Source: Prevotella sp. CAG:617
Lineage (GTDB): Bacteria > Bacteroidota > Bacteroidia > Bacteroidales > Bacteroidaceae
Reading direction: 5' to 3'
DNA: 5,930 bases
NCBI GenBank assembly: GCA_000438115.1
Contig: FR903631.1
Span: 38,958-44,887, forward strand
The position numbers and the translations under genes are program-made. Positions 1 to 5,930 of the stretch are shown one piece after another. Position 1 is the stretch's first letter. Each line of letters starts with the position of its first letter. The notes under the pieces are model-generated. The model did no database searches. It was not told the origin of the DNA and worked only from the letters and a program-made list of their open reading frames with translations.

Positions 1-33
1 GGGCCCGCCGTGCGTGTGGGGAGTAGTGTGTTG

Positions 34-531
34 TCATACCGGGTCGCCGGCCTGCTCGGCGGGCGTCCAGCTGCCGTAGGGGCGGCGGCGGAGCTCGGAG
101 TTGTAGTAGCGGCGCAGGCCTGTCACCTCGCGGCCCACAAAGGGCAGGCGCTGGTAGGGCTCGTCTTCGCTGCGCAGCTCGACTTCGGCCATGACGAGGC
201 CGGCATTTTCGCCGAAGAATTCGTCAACCTCGTAGGTGTGGTTGCCGGCCGGCACGAGCCAGCGTTTTTTGTCGATGATGCCCGGCTCGCAGAGCTTGAG
301 CAGCTGACGGGCGTCGGCCTCGCTGATTTCCTGCTCAAATTCGTAGCGCGACAGACCTTTCTCGTCCGAGGGACCTTTGATGGTCAGGTAGCCGCGGTTG
401 TCGCGCAGCCTGACGCGCACGGTGCGTCCGCGGGCGCTGCAGATGTAGCCCTGAATGATGTGGGAGCAGTGGGTGGCCAGCGGCTTGTAGTCGCCCGTCA
501 CCAGAAACTTGCGTTCAATTTCCTGTGCCAT
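34..531 (-). CDS. CYTH domain protein, probable inorganic triphosphatase
   Basis: A 165-residue protein of the CYTH (CyaB-thiamine triphosphatase) superfamily, which folds as a beta tunnel and hydrolyses triphosphate or a triphosphorylated substrate with a divalent metal. The N-terminus carries the diagnostic ExExK motif as E4-I-E6-R-K8. Further tunnel-type charged strands are visible: RVRLR at 39-43, LTIKG at 49-53 (K52), YEFEQEI at 63-69, KKRW at 88-91, YEVDEF at 100-105 and AEVELR at 115-120. The C-terminus has the REVTG...RYYNSEL block (134-147) seen in short, single-domain bacterial CYTH proteins. There is no CHAD domain, and the length fits the single-domain type. Such proteins are often mislabelled adenylate cyclase; tripolyphosphatase is likelier, but the substrate cannot be read from sequence. 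The start is supported by the motif lying at residue 4. It is the last gene of the minus-strand series, 50 bp after the small membrane protein. It is presumably cytoplasmic, as no signal peptide is seen. Confidence 0.93.
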   Translation of the reverse strand: MAQEIERKFLVTGDYKPLATHCSHIIQGYICSARGRTVRVRLRDNRGYLTIKGPSDEKGLSRYEFEQEISEADARQLLKLCEPGIIDKKRWLVPAGNHTYEVDEFFGENAGLVMAEVELRSEDEPYQRLPFVGREVTGLRRYYNSELRRRPYGSWTPAEQAGDPV

Positions 532-581
532 GTGGTGTGTATGAGTGGGGATTGGTTGGGCCGCCTGCCGTCAGCGTAGGT

Positions 582-728
582 TTAGGCCAGCAGTATTGCG
601 TAGGCAATCAGAATGAGGACGACCAGTACGATGAGGCCGAAAAATATGCCATTGATGATGCGGCGGGCCTGACGGGCTTCTTTCCGGTCGCGGGCCGTTT
701 TTTTGATTTTATGGTTGTTGCTTGTCAT
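582..728 (-). CDS. 48-residue single-pass membrane microprotein, function unknown
   Basis: A small reading frame that I translated by hand: ATG at 728-726, TAA at 584-582. The first 26 residues are hydrophilic and strongly basic, with nine Lys/Arg against two acidic residues, including the stretch KKTARDRKEARQARR (9-23). Residues 27-48 are almost wholly hydrophobic (GIFFGLIVLVVLILIAYAI at 27-45) and end at the stop codon, giving one membrane helix with almost no tail beyond it. By the positive-inside rule the basic head should be cytoplasmic. The head could touch nucleic acid, ribosomes or acidic lipid, but that is speculation. The gap to prfB upstream is 66 bp and to the CYTH gene downstream 50 bp, all on one strand, so co-transcription is likely. 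The ordered basic-then-hydrophobic design and clean fit between neighbours argue for a real gene. I do not recognise a named family. Confidence 0.72.
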   Translation of the reverse strand: MTSNNHKIKKTARDRKEARQARRIINGIFFGLIVLVVLILIAYAILLA

Positions 729-794
729 AAGATTATGAGTTTAAGGTTTTTGAAAAATTGGAAATGTTTGTGTTTTATAAGGGGGCAGGGGGCC

Positions 795-1913
795 TTAGCC
801 GGCCTCCTGCTCTGAGAATTCCATCAGATAGCTTTTGATAAAGCCGTCAATCTTGCCGTCCATTACGCCGTTGACGTCGCTGGTCTGGTAGCCGGTGCGG
901 TGGTCCTTGACGCGGCGGTCGTCAAACACGTAGCTGCGTATCTGGCTGCCCCATTCAATTTTCTTTTTGCCGGCTTCGATTTTGGCCTGTTCGGCGCGGC
1001 GTTTCTGCAGGGCGCGGTCGTAGAGCTGTGAGCGGAGCAGTCGCATGGCGTTTTCGCGGTTTTCAAGCTGCTTGCGGCTTTCGGTGTTTTCAATCAGGAT
1101 TTCCTCGGTCTCGCCCGTGTCGGGGTCGGTGTACTGGTAGCGGAGTCGTACGCCGGTTTCCACCTTGTTGACGTTCTGTCCGCCGGCACCGCCTGAGCGG
1201 AAGAGGTCCCAGCTGATTTTCGAGGGGTCGACGTGTACCTCAATCGTGTCGTCTACCAGCGGGGTGACGAACACGGAGGCAAACGAGGTCATGCGCTTGC
1301 CCTGCGCGTTGTAGGGCGACACGCGCACCAGGCGGTGGACGCCGTTTTCGCTCTTCAGATAGCCGTAGGCATACTCGCCTTCAATCTCAATGGTCACCGT
1401 CTTGATACCGGCCTCGTCGCCGTCCTGAAGGTTGGAGATGGTGGCCTTGTAGCCGTGCTGCTCGGCGTAGCGCAGGTACATGCGCATGAGCATTGAGGCC
1501 CAGTCCTGACTCTCGGTGCCGCCGGCGCCGGAATTGATTTTCAGTACGCAGTCCATGGCGTCCTCTTCGCGGCGTAGCATGTTCTTCAACTCCAGGGCCT
1601 CGATGGCGTCGATGGCCTTTTGGTAGGCCTCGTCCACCTCTTCCTCCGTCACCATCTCGTCCTTGTAGAAGTCGAAGGCCAGCTGCAGCTCGTCGGTCAG
1701 GGTTTTGACTTCCTTGTATCCCTTGAGCCACTTTTCCAGGCTTTTCACCTTTTTCATCTGCTCTTCGGCGCGCTTGTTGTCGTCCCAGAATCCGGGGTCC
1801 TGGGTACGCAGCTGTTCTTCTTCATATTGCATGGTCTTGCCCTCGATGTCGAGATAGCGGTAGAGCGCTTCGGCGCGTTCATGGGTTTCCTTGAGTTGTT
1901 CGGCTGTTATCAT
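795..1913 (-). CDS. prfB: Peptide chain release factor 2 (RF2)
   Basis: Class I release factor that recognises UGA and UAA in the ribosomal A site and triggers hydrolysis of peptidyl-tRNA. The 372-residue length is typical. Order: N-terminal helical domain 1 (about 1-110), then the codon-recognition and catalytic domains. The catalytic GGQ loop is seen as SGGAGGQNVNK (240-250; G244, G245, Q246), whose Gln is normally methylated by PrmC. The stop-codon tripeptide region reads HRLVRVSPYNAQGKR (193-207), so the usual RF2 SPF is SPY (199-201); RF1 would have PxT here, so this is RF2. The ORF is continuous from ATG. At the place where many prfB genes have an in-frame UGA (around codon 22) the codons are TAT CTC GAC, so autoregulatory frameshifting is absent. 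No Shine-Dalgarno is seen before the ATG. It lies 75 bp downstream of polA and has a possible promoter in that gap. Confidence 0.97.
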   Translation of the reverse strand: MITAEQLKETHERAEALYRYLDIEGKTMQYEEEQLRTQDPGFWDDNKRAEEQMKKVKSLEKWLKGYKEVKTLTDELQLAFDFYKDEMVTEEEVDEAYQKAIDAIEALELKNMLRREEDAMDCVLKINSGAGGTESQDWASMLMRMYLRYAEQHGYKATISNLQDGDEAGIKTVTIEIEGEYAYGYLKSENGVHRLVRVSPYNAQGKRMTSFASVFVTPLVDDTIEVHVDPSKISWDLFRSGGAGGQNVNKVETGVRLRYQYTDPDTGETEEILIENTESRKQLENRENAMRLLRSQLYDRALQKRRAEQAKIEAGKKKIEWGSQIRSYVFDDRRVKDHRTGYQTSDVNGVMDGKIDGFIKSYLMEFSEQEAG

Positions 1914-1941
1914 TTTGCAGGGTTGTGGTTATGTTTTTGGG

Positions 1942-1952
1942 CGTAAAGTTAC
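1942..1952 (-). promoter_or_regulatory. Possible prfB promoter, -7 box
   Basis: On the minus strand the polA-prfB gap contains TAACTTTA (1951-1944), which matches 7 of 8 positions of the Bacteroidetes -7 consensus TAnnTTTG and lies about 30 nt before the prfB start. No convincing -33 TTTG sits at the expected 19-21 bp spacing. If real, prfB can be transcribed apart from polA; otherwise it relies on read-through. Confidence 0.3.
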
Positions 1953-1988
1953 AAAAAAATGCGCACATGCGTGGGGCGGCCTGCGGGC

Positions 1989-4757
1989 TTAATGCGCCTC
2001 GAGCCAGTTGTCGCCCCAGCCGCAGTCGGCCCGGAGGGGCACTTTCAGCGGGCAGGCCCGTTCCATCTCCTCGATGACGATGCGCTCTACCTGTTCGCGC
2101 TCCTCGGGAACGACGGAAAAGTTAAGTTCGTCGTGCACCTGCAGTATCATCTTGGAGCGCAGCTGCTCGGTCCTGAAGCGCCGCTCGATGGCAATCATGG
2201 CCACCTTGATGATGTCGGCCGCCGTGCCCTGTATGGGGGCATTGATGGCGTTGCGCTCGGCATAGCCGCGCACTACGGCGTTGCGCGAATTGATGTCGGG
2301 CAGGTAGCGGCGGCGCCCGAAGAGGGTTTCGATGTAGCCGCGCTGGCGGGCGTCGTCAATGCTCTGGTCCATGTAGCGCTTCACGGCGGGGTAGGTCTGG
2401 AAATAGCTGTCGATGAGCTGGCGCGCCTCGGTGCGGCTCACTTCCATGCGCTCGGCCAGACCGAAGGCCGAGATGCCGTAGATGATGCCGAAGTTGGCCG
2501 TCTTGGCCTTGCGGCGCTCGTCGCGTGTTACTTCCTCGAGCGGTTTCTTGAACACCTTGGCAGCCGTGGCGGCGTGGATGTCCTCGCCCTGCCGGAAGGC
2601 CTCAATCAGTGCTTCGTCGCCGCTCAGGTGCGCCATGATGCGCAGCTCAATCTGCGAGTAGTCGGCCGAGAAGAAAAGGCAGCCGGGCTCGGGCACGAAG
2701 GCCTTGCGGATTTCGCGTCCGTCGTCGCCGCGCACCGGAATGTTCTGCAGGTTGGGGTTGCTCGATGAGAGGCGGCCCGTAGCCGTCACGGCCTGGTTGA
2801 AGGAGGTATGGATGTGGCCCGTGTCGGGGTTGATGAGTTTGGGCAGGGCTTCGATGTAGGTGCTCAGCAGTTTCTTCAGTCCTCGGTGGGCCAGGATTTT
2901 CTCCACAATGGGGTGGTTCTGGCGCAGGCTCTCGAGCACCTCTTCCGACGTGACGTACTGGCCTGTCTTGGTTTTTTTGGCCTTTTCCGTAATTTTCAGC
3001 TCGTCAAACAGCACTTCGCCCACCTGCCGCGGCGAGGTGAGCATGAACGGGTGGCCGCTCAGGTTGAAGATTTCGTCTTCCAGCTGCTGCATGCGCTGTG
3101 TAAAGTGGCGTTCGGTTTCGGCCAGCGTGTCGGTGTTCAGACATACGCCGTTGCGTTCCATGTGGGCCAGCACCGGCATGAGCGGCATCTCGATGTCGTA
3201 GAGCAGGCTGTGGGCGCCGGCCTTTTCTACCTCGTCGGACAGCACGCGCTTCAGGCGCAGAGTGACGTCGGCATCCTCGCAGGCATATTCATAAACCTGT
3301 GCGGGCGCGAGGTCGGCCATGTTCTTCTGTTTGCGTCCCTTGGGGCCGATGAGTTCCTCAATGTGGATGGTCTGGTAGTGCAGGTAGATTTCGGCCAGGT
3401 AGTCCATGTTGTGGCGCAGCTCGGGCTGCAGCACGTAGTGGGCCAGCATCGTGTCGAACATCGGGCCGGAAAGACGGATGCCGTAAGCGGCCAGCATGTT
3501 GAGGTCGTACTTGATGTTCTGGCCGATTTTCAGAATTTTGGGGTCCTCGTAGGCCGGTTTAAGAATCTGAAGAATTTTTAAGGCTTCTTCACGTTCGGGA
3601 GGAATGGGCACGTAGTACGCCTCAAATTCGCGGCACGCAAAGCTCAAACCCACCAGTCGGGCCGTCATGACGTCGAGTCCGGTGGTTTCGGTGTCCAGAC
3701 AAAATTCTTCAGTTGTCAATAATTTGTCACAAAGTTTCTGTATATCTTCCTCACGTTCAACGAGATGGTATTCATGCGGCACGGTTTTAAGATTTTCAAG
3801 AGCCGTTTCGTTTTCGCTTTCCTGATCAGCCGATGGCTCTGCGCCGAACAAATTGCCCATCACCGGTTCCTGCTTTTGCACAAGTCCGTGGTTTTTGAGC
3901 ACACGGTCGAGAAGGGTACGAAATTCGAGCTCTTCAAAAATTTCCTGCAGCTGCTTGACGTCGGGGGTGGTGAGTTTCATCTGCTCAAAGTCGGCGGTGA
4001 TGGGGACGTCGGTCTTGATGGTGGCCAGAAAACGTGAAAAGCGGATTTGTTCGGCGTTTTCCTCTACTTTTCGTTTCATGGCGCCTTTCAGCTCGTCGGT
4101 GCGGCTGAGCAGCTGCTCGATGGAGCCGAACTGACCGATGAGCTTGACGGCCGTCTTTTCGCCCACGCCGGGACAGCCCGGAATGTTGTCGGCCGTGTCG
4201 CCCATGAGGCCGAGCAGGTCAATCACCTGTTCGGGCGACTCCAGCGAGTATTTGGCCTTTACCTCCTCGGGGCCGAGCTTTTCGAGCGCCCCACCGCCGC
4301 GTGCCGGGCGACACATGGTGATGTGCGGCGCCACGAGTTGGGCGTAGTCCTTGTCGGGCGTCATCATGTAGGCGTCGAGTCCGGCGGCGGCAGCCTGGCG
4401 GGCCACGGTGCCGATGACGTCGTCGGCCTCGTAGCCGCTAACCTCGAGAATGGGGATGCGGTAGGCCTGAATAATCTGTTTGATGACGGGTACCGACAGC
4501 TTGATGTCCTCCGGCGTGGCTTCACGCTGGGCCTTGTAGGCCGGGTAGGCCTCGTGGCGGAACGTGGGGCCGCTGGGGTCGAAGGCTACGGCCAGATAGT
4601 CGGGCTTTTCCTTGCGGATAACTTCTTCCAACGTATTGACAAAGCCCATGATGGCCGACGTGTTGCGGCCTTTGGAGTTTATGCGCGGAGCACTGATAAA
4701 GGCATAGTAAGCCCGGTAGATCAGCGCATAGGCATCGAGTAGAAATATCTTTTTCAT
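1989..4757 (-). CDS. polA: DNA polymerase I, with 5'-3' and 3'-5' exonuclease domains
   Basis: Repair polymerase that removes RNA primers, fills gaps and joins Okazaki processing. The 922 residues hold three domains. The 5'-3' flap nuclease (about 1-290) has acidic residues D8, D60, D112/D113, D135/D137 and D187/D190, and a helix-hairpin-helix GCPGVGEKTA (194-203). After a Glu/Ser-rich linker (about 296-328) comes the proofreading domain with an intact DEDDy set: D355 and E357 in LDTETTG, D418 in NIKYD, Y491 and D495 in YACED. The polymerase domain has motif A ADYSQIELR (698-706), the O helix with R748, K752, F756 and Y760, and motif C QVHDE (873-877). Phe at 756, rather than Tyr, predicts discrimination against dideoxynucleotides. 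I chose the ATG at 4757 because MKKIFLLDAYALIYRA is the standard family N-terminus; an in-frame ATG at 4802 would add 15 residues that do not look like the family. It is divergent from the prenyl synthase gene. Confidence 0.98.
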   Translation of the reverse strand: MKKIFLLDAYALIYRAYYAFISAPRINSKGRNTSAIMGFVNTLEEVIRKEKPDYLAVAFDPSGPTFRHEAYPAYKAQREATPEDIKLSVPVIKQIIQAYRIPILEVSGYEADDVIGTVARQAAAAGLDAYMMTPDKDYAQLVAPHITMCRPARGGGALEKLGPEEVKAKYSLESPEQVIDLLGLMGDTADNIPGCPGVGEKTAVKLIGQFGSIEQLLSRTDELKGAMKRKVEENAEQIRFSRFLATIKTDVPITADFEQMKLTTPDVKQLQEIFEELEFRTLLDRVLKNHGLVQKQEPVMGNLFGAEPSADQESENETALENLKTVPHEYHLVEREEDIQKLCDKLLTTEEFCLDTETTGLDVMTARLVGLSFACREFEAYYVPIPPEREEALKILQILKPAYEDPKILKIGQNIKYDLNMLAAYGIRLSGPMFDTMLAHYVLQPELRHNMDYLAEIYLHYQTIHIEELIGPKGRKQKNMADLAPAQVYEYACEDADVTLRLKRVLSDEVEKAGAHSLLYDIEMPLMPVLAHMERNGVCLNTDTLAETERHFTQRMQQLEDEIFNLSGHPFMLTSPRQVGEVLFDELKITEKAKKTKTGQYVTSEEVLESLRQNHPIVEKILAHRGLKKLLSTYIEALPKLINPDTGHIHTSFNQAVTATGRLSSSNPNLQNIPVRGDDGREIRKAFVPEPGCLFFSADYSQIELRIMAHLSGDEALIEAFRQGEDIHAATAAKVFKKPLEEVTRDERRKAKTANFGIIYGISAFGLAERMEVSRTEARQLIDSYFQTYPAVKRYMDQSIDDARQRGYIETLFGRRRYLPDINSRNAVVRGYAERNAINAPIQGTAADIIKVAMIAIERRFRTEQLRSKMILQVHDELNFSVVPEEREQVERIVIEEMERACPLKVPLRADCGWGDNWLEAH

Positions 4758-4780
4758 GTCTGTGATTGTCAGTTTGCGAT

Positions 4781-4795
4781 GCTGCAGCCTGCAGC
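4781..4795. repeat. Perfect 7-bp inverted repeat in the polA leader
   Basis: The sequence GCTGCAG-C-CTGCAGC is a 15-nt near-palindrome with two perfect 7-nt arms around one central base. It starts 24 bp upstream of the polA ATG, in an otherwise AT-rich 128-bp divergent intergenic region. In RNA it could fold as a 6-bp stem with a 3-nt loop in the polA 5' leader; as DNA it has the symmetry of a dimeric-repressor site. Which of these applies, if either, cannot be decided from one sequence. Confidence 0.5.
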
Positions 4796-4814
4796 GGAGC
4801 ACTGATTTTACTTG

Positions 4815-4822
4815 TAAAAATA
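4815..4822 (-). promoter_or_regulatory. Possible polA promoter, -7 box
   Basis: On the minus strand this reads TATTTTTA, 7 of 8 matches to the Bacteroidetes TAnnTTTG box, about 58 nt before the polA ATG. It would put transcription start near 4808 and place the inverted repeat at 4781-4795 inside the 5' leader. The surrounding DNA is AT-rich, so a chance match is quite possible, and no clear -33 element is seen. Confidence 0.28.
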
Positions 4823-4855
4823 CGGAAAATAAATGATATACTTGTGATTAATTCG

Positions 4856-4863
4856 TACTTTTG
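4856..4863 (+). promoter_or_regulatory. Promoter -7 box of the polyprenyl synthase gene
   Basis: TACTTTTG is a perfect match to the Bacteroidetes primary sigma factor (RpoD) -7 consensus TAnnTTTG and is followed by C, as is common. It ends 22 nt before the ATG at 4886, so transcription would start near 4870 with a leader of roughly 15 nt. A good -33 TTTG at the usual spacing is not evident; the TTG at 4842-4844 is too close. The exact box and its position make this the best-supported promoter in the window. Confidence 0.6.
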
Positions 4864-4885
4864 CATCTAAATAGAATAATGAGTC

Positions 4886-5764
4886 ATGGACATCCTTTCA
4901 GATATCAGACAACCCATAGCCCCGGAGCTGGAACAGTATCGCCGGCTCTTTGACCAGACCCTTACGCACCCCGACGCGCTGCTTCACAGCGTACTCGAAC
5001 ACATCCGCTCGCGCCACGGAAAGATGATGCGCCCCATGCTGGTGCTGCTCGTGGCCAAGGGGCTGGGCGGCATTAACGATACGGCCCTGCGTGCCGCCGT
5101 TACGCTGGAGCTGCTGCACACGGCCAGCCTGGTTCACGACGACGTGGTGGACGAGAGCAACGAGCGGCGCGGACAGCTCTCAGTCAATGCCGAGTACGAC
5201 AACAAGGTAGCCGTGCTGGTGGGCGACTATCTGCTTTCGGAGTCGCTTTTGCAGGCTTCCATGACCGGCAAGCTGCAAATGGTGGAGATTATCGCCAATC
5301 TGGGCAAGACCCTTTCGGAGGGTGAAATATTCCAGCTGTCCAACATCCAGAGCGAGCAAATCAGCGAGCAGGCTTATTTCCGCATCATCCGCCAGAAGAC
5401 GGCCGCCCTGTTTGCCGCCTGCGCCCATCTGGGAGCCATTGCCGCCGACGCTGCTCCCGAGCAGCAGGAACAGGCCCGCAGGCTGGGGGAGATAGTGGGC
5501 ATCTGTTTCCAGATTCGTGACGATATATTCGACTATTTCGACCGCAACGTGGGCAAACCCACCGGGGCCGACATGCTGGAGGGCAAACTGACCCTGCCGG
5601 CCATCTATGCCCTGAGCGCCTGCGGCGGTGAGCACGAAATGCAGCTGGCCCGCCGCGTGAAGGAAGGCAGCGCTACGGCTGCCGACGTGCAGGCGCTGGT
5701 GGCGTGCAGGCGCTGGTGGACTTCAGCAAGCGCCACGGGGGCATTGACTATGCCGAGAGCGTGA
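4886..5764 (+). CDS. ispB: Long-chain trans-polyprenyl diphosphate synthase, frameshifted near the C-terminus
   Basis: Condenses isopentenyl diphosphate onto an allylic diphosphate to build the all-trans chain used for the menaquinone tail. Visible signatures are GKMMRP (45-50), the first Asp-rich motif DDVVD (85-89) followed by RRGQ, GDYLL (113-117), KTA (171-173), the second Asp-rich motif DDIFD (212-216) and GKLTLPA (233-239). The residues 4 and 5 before the first Asp motif are small (Ser81, Ala80), as expected of medium to long chain synthases, so IspB/solanesyl type is likelier than FPP or GGPP synthase. Exact chain length is not readable. After residue 272 a 17-bp tandem duplication shifts the frame; 20 unrelated residues follow and a TGA ends the ORF at 292. 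The natural protein would have 323 residues. Both metal-binding motifs survive, but the C-terminal helices are lost, so the product is probably unstable or inactive if the sequence is correct. The ATG at 4886 fits the family start and the promoter. Confidence 0.9.
   Translation: MDILSDIRQPIAPELEQYRRLFDQTLTHPDALLHSVLEHIRSRHGKMMRPMLVLLVAKGLGGINDTALRAAVTLELLHTASLVHDDVVDESNERRGQLSVNAEYDNKVAVLVGDYLLSESLLQASMTGKLQMVEIIANLGKTLSEGEIFQLSNIQSEQISEQAYFRIIRQKTAALFAACAHLGAIAADAAPEQQEQARRLGEIVGICFQIRDDIFDYFDRNVGKPTGADMLEGKLTLPAIYALSACGGEHEMQLARRVKEGSATAADVQALVACRRWWTSASATGALTMPRA
5686..5719 (+). repeat. 17-bp perfect tandem duplication inside the prenyl synthase gene
   Basis: The unit CGTGCAGGCGCTGGTGG occurs at 5686-5702 and again, with no mismatch and no spacer, at 5703-5719. 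Seventeen is not a multiple of three, so the reading frame downstream is displaced. Deleting either copy joins D267-VQALV to DFSKRHGG and reopens the frame to 5874. Confidence 0.95.
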
Positions 5765-5874
5765 TGGACAACTACCTGCAGCAGGGCCTGGAGCTTGTCG
5801 ACCGGTATGCCGACGAGGAGGTGCGCCGCGCCCTGCGCCAGTATCTGAAATTCGTGGTCAAGCGCGATATATAA
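5704..5874 (+). pseudogene. Out-of-frame C-terminal remnant of the prenyl synthase
   Basis: In the frame displaced by the duplication, 56 codons read from GTG at 5704 to TAA at 5872-5874. They include DFSKRHGGIDYAE, a middle stretch ending in LQQGLELVDRYADEE, and a last block ending QYLKFVVKRDI. This is the helical C-terminus expected of a bacterial polyprenyl synthase: GG.DYA, a long alpha helix, and a short basic end. Joined to residues 1-267 of the upstream frame it gives 323 residues, a normal family length. There is no start signal of its own, so it is a displaced 3' end and not a separate gene. Confidence 0.88.
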
Positions 5875-5876
5875 AG

Positions 5877-5898
5877 CCTGGCGCCGCTGTGGCGCAGG
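5877..5898 (+). terminator. Hairpin just after the prenyl synthase stop
   Basis: Three bases after the TAA at 5874, CCT-G-GCGCC (5877-5885) can pair with GGCGC-AGG (5891-5898) around a GCTGT loop, giving a stem of 5 + 3 bp with one bulged G. The following bases (TTGAATGG) lack a real T-run, so intrinsic termination is uncertain; it may only protect the 3' end or be a weak terminator. Confidence 0.35.
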
Positions 5899-5930
5899 TT
5901 GAATGGACGGAGACGTTACACTCAGGCCTC

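Noticed and set aside
10..579. Plus-strand open frame of 189 codons opposite the CYTH gene
   Set aside because: The minus-strand frame carries the ExExK CYTH motif and a full family pattern; the plus-strand product is low-complexity Ala/Val/Gly shadow sequence.
1953..1975. Terminator-like GC-rich stretch plus T-run after polA on the minus strand
   Set aside because: The T-run is good, but the stem is only about 3-4 bp around a 2-4 nt loop, too weak to call an intrinsic terminator.
1959..2768. Long plus-strand open frame (269 codons) antisense to polA; likewise other plus-strand frames at 2808-3581 and 4047-4742
   Set aside because: They lie wholly opposite the strongly supported polA and arise from GC-rich codon use; their translations show no recognisable domain.
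4758..4802. In-frame 15-residue N-terminal extension of polA from an ATG at 4802
   Set aside because: The extension crosses the leader palindrome and does not resemble the family; the start at 4757 gives the standard Pol I N-terminus.
5180..5635. Minus-strand open frame opposite the prenyl synthase
   Set aside because: It is antisense to both Asp-rich motifs of a clear synthase and has no domain of its own.
5686..5719. Programmed -1 ribosomal frameshifting as an explanation for the split prenyl synthase
   Set aside because: No slippery heptamer is present, and the perfect 17-bp duplication fully explains the frame change.
5903..5930. ATG at 5903 with an open frame to the window end
   Set aside because: Only nine codons are visible, with no recognisable protein start and no promoter; it cannot be supported as a gene.

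Overview
The window looks like a piece of core chromosome from a GC-rich member of the Bacteroidota, most likely Bacteroidales and possibly a Prevotella-like lineage. Three things point there. The intergenic gaps are AT-rich and no purine-rich Shine-Dalgarno sequence precedes any of the starts. A perfect Bacteroidetes -7 box (TAnnTTTG) lies just upstream of the prenyl synthase gene. The proteins, by recall of family members, read like Bacteroidales versions. The genus is inference. Coding density is high; the longest geneless stretch is 128 bp, between the two divergent gene groups.

Layout: four genes lie on the minus strand, and one interrupted gene lies on the plus strand at the right end. 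Reading leftward in transcription order, the minus-strand genes are polA (4757-1989; DNA polymerase I with all three domains intact), prfB (1913-795; peptide chain release factor 2 with no programmed frameshift), a 48-residue single-pass membrane microprotein of unknown function (728-582), and a CYTH-fold triphosphatase-like protein (531-34). The last three are separated by only 66 and 50 bp and may be co-transcribed. polA has its own leader, which contains a short perfect inverted repeat. Divergent from polA is a long-chain trans-polyprenyl diphosphate synthase gene (IspB type, starting at 4886), which would make the side chain of menaquinone.

The most notable finding is in that synthase gene. 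A 17-bp segment is perfectly duplicated in tandem at 5686-5719. This shifts the frame, so the open frame ends early at 5764 after 292 codons. Removing one copy restores a 323-residue protein ending at 5874. It is either a very recent inactivating mutation or an assembly/sequencing artefact near the end of the sequence.

The genes serve replication and repair (polA), translation termination (prfB), polyphosphate or triphosphate metabolism (CYTH) and quinone biosynthesis (prenyl synthase). They are housekeeping neighbours rather than one pathway. I see no mobile element, CRISPR array, tRNA, rRNA or defence system, and no convincing sign of a novel multi-gene system.
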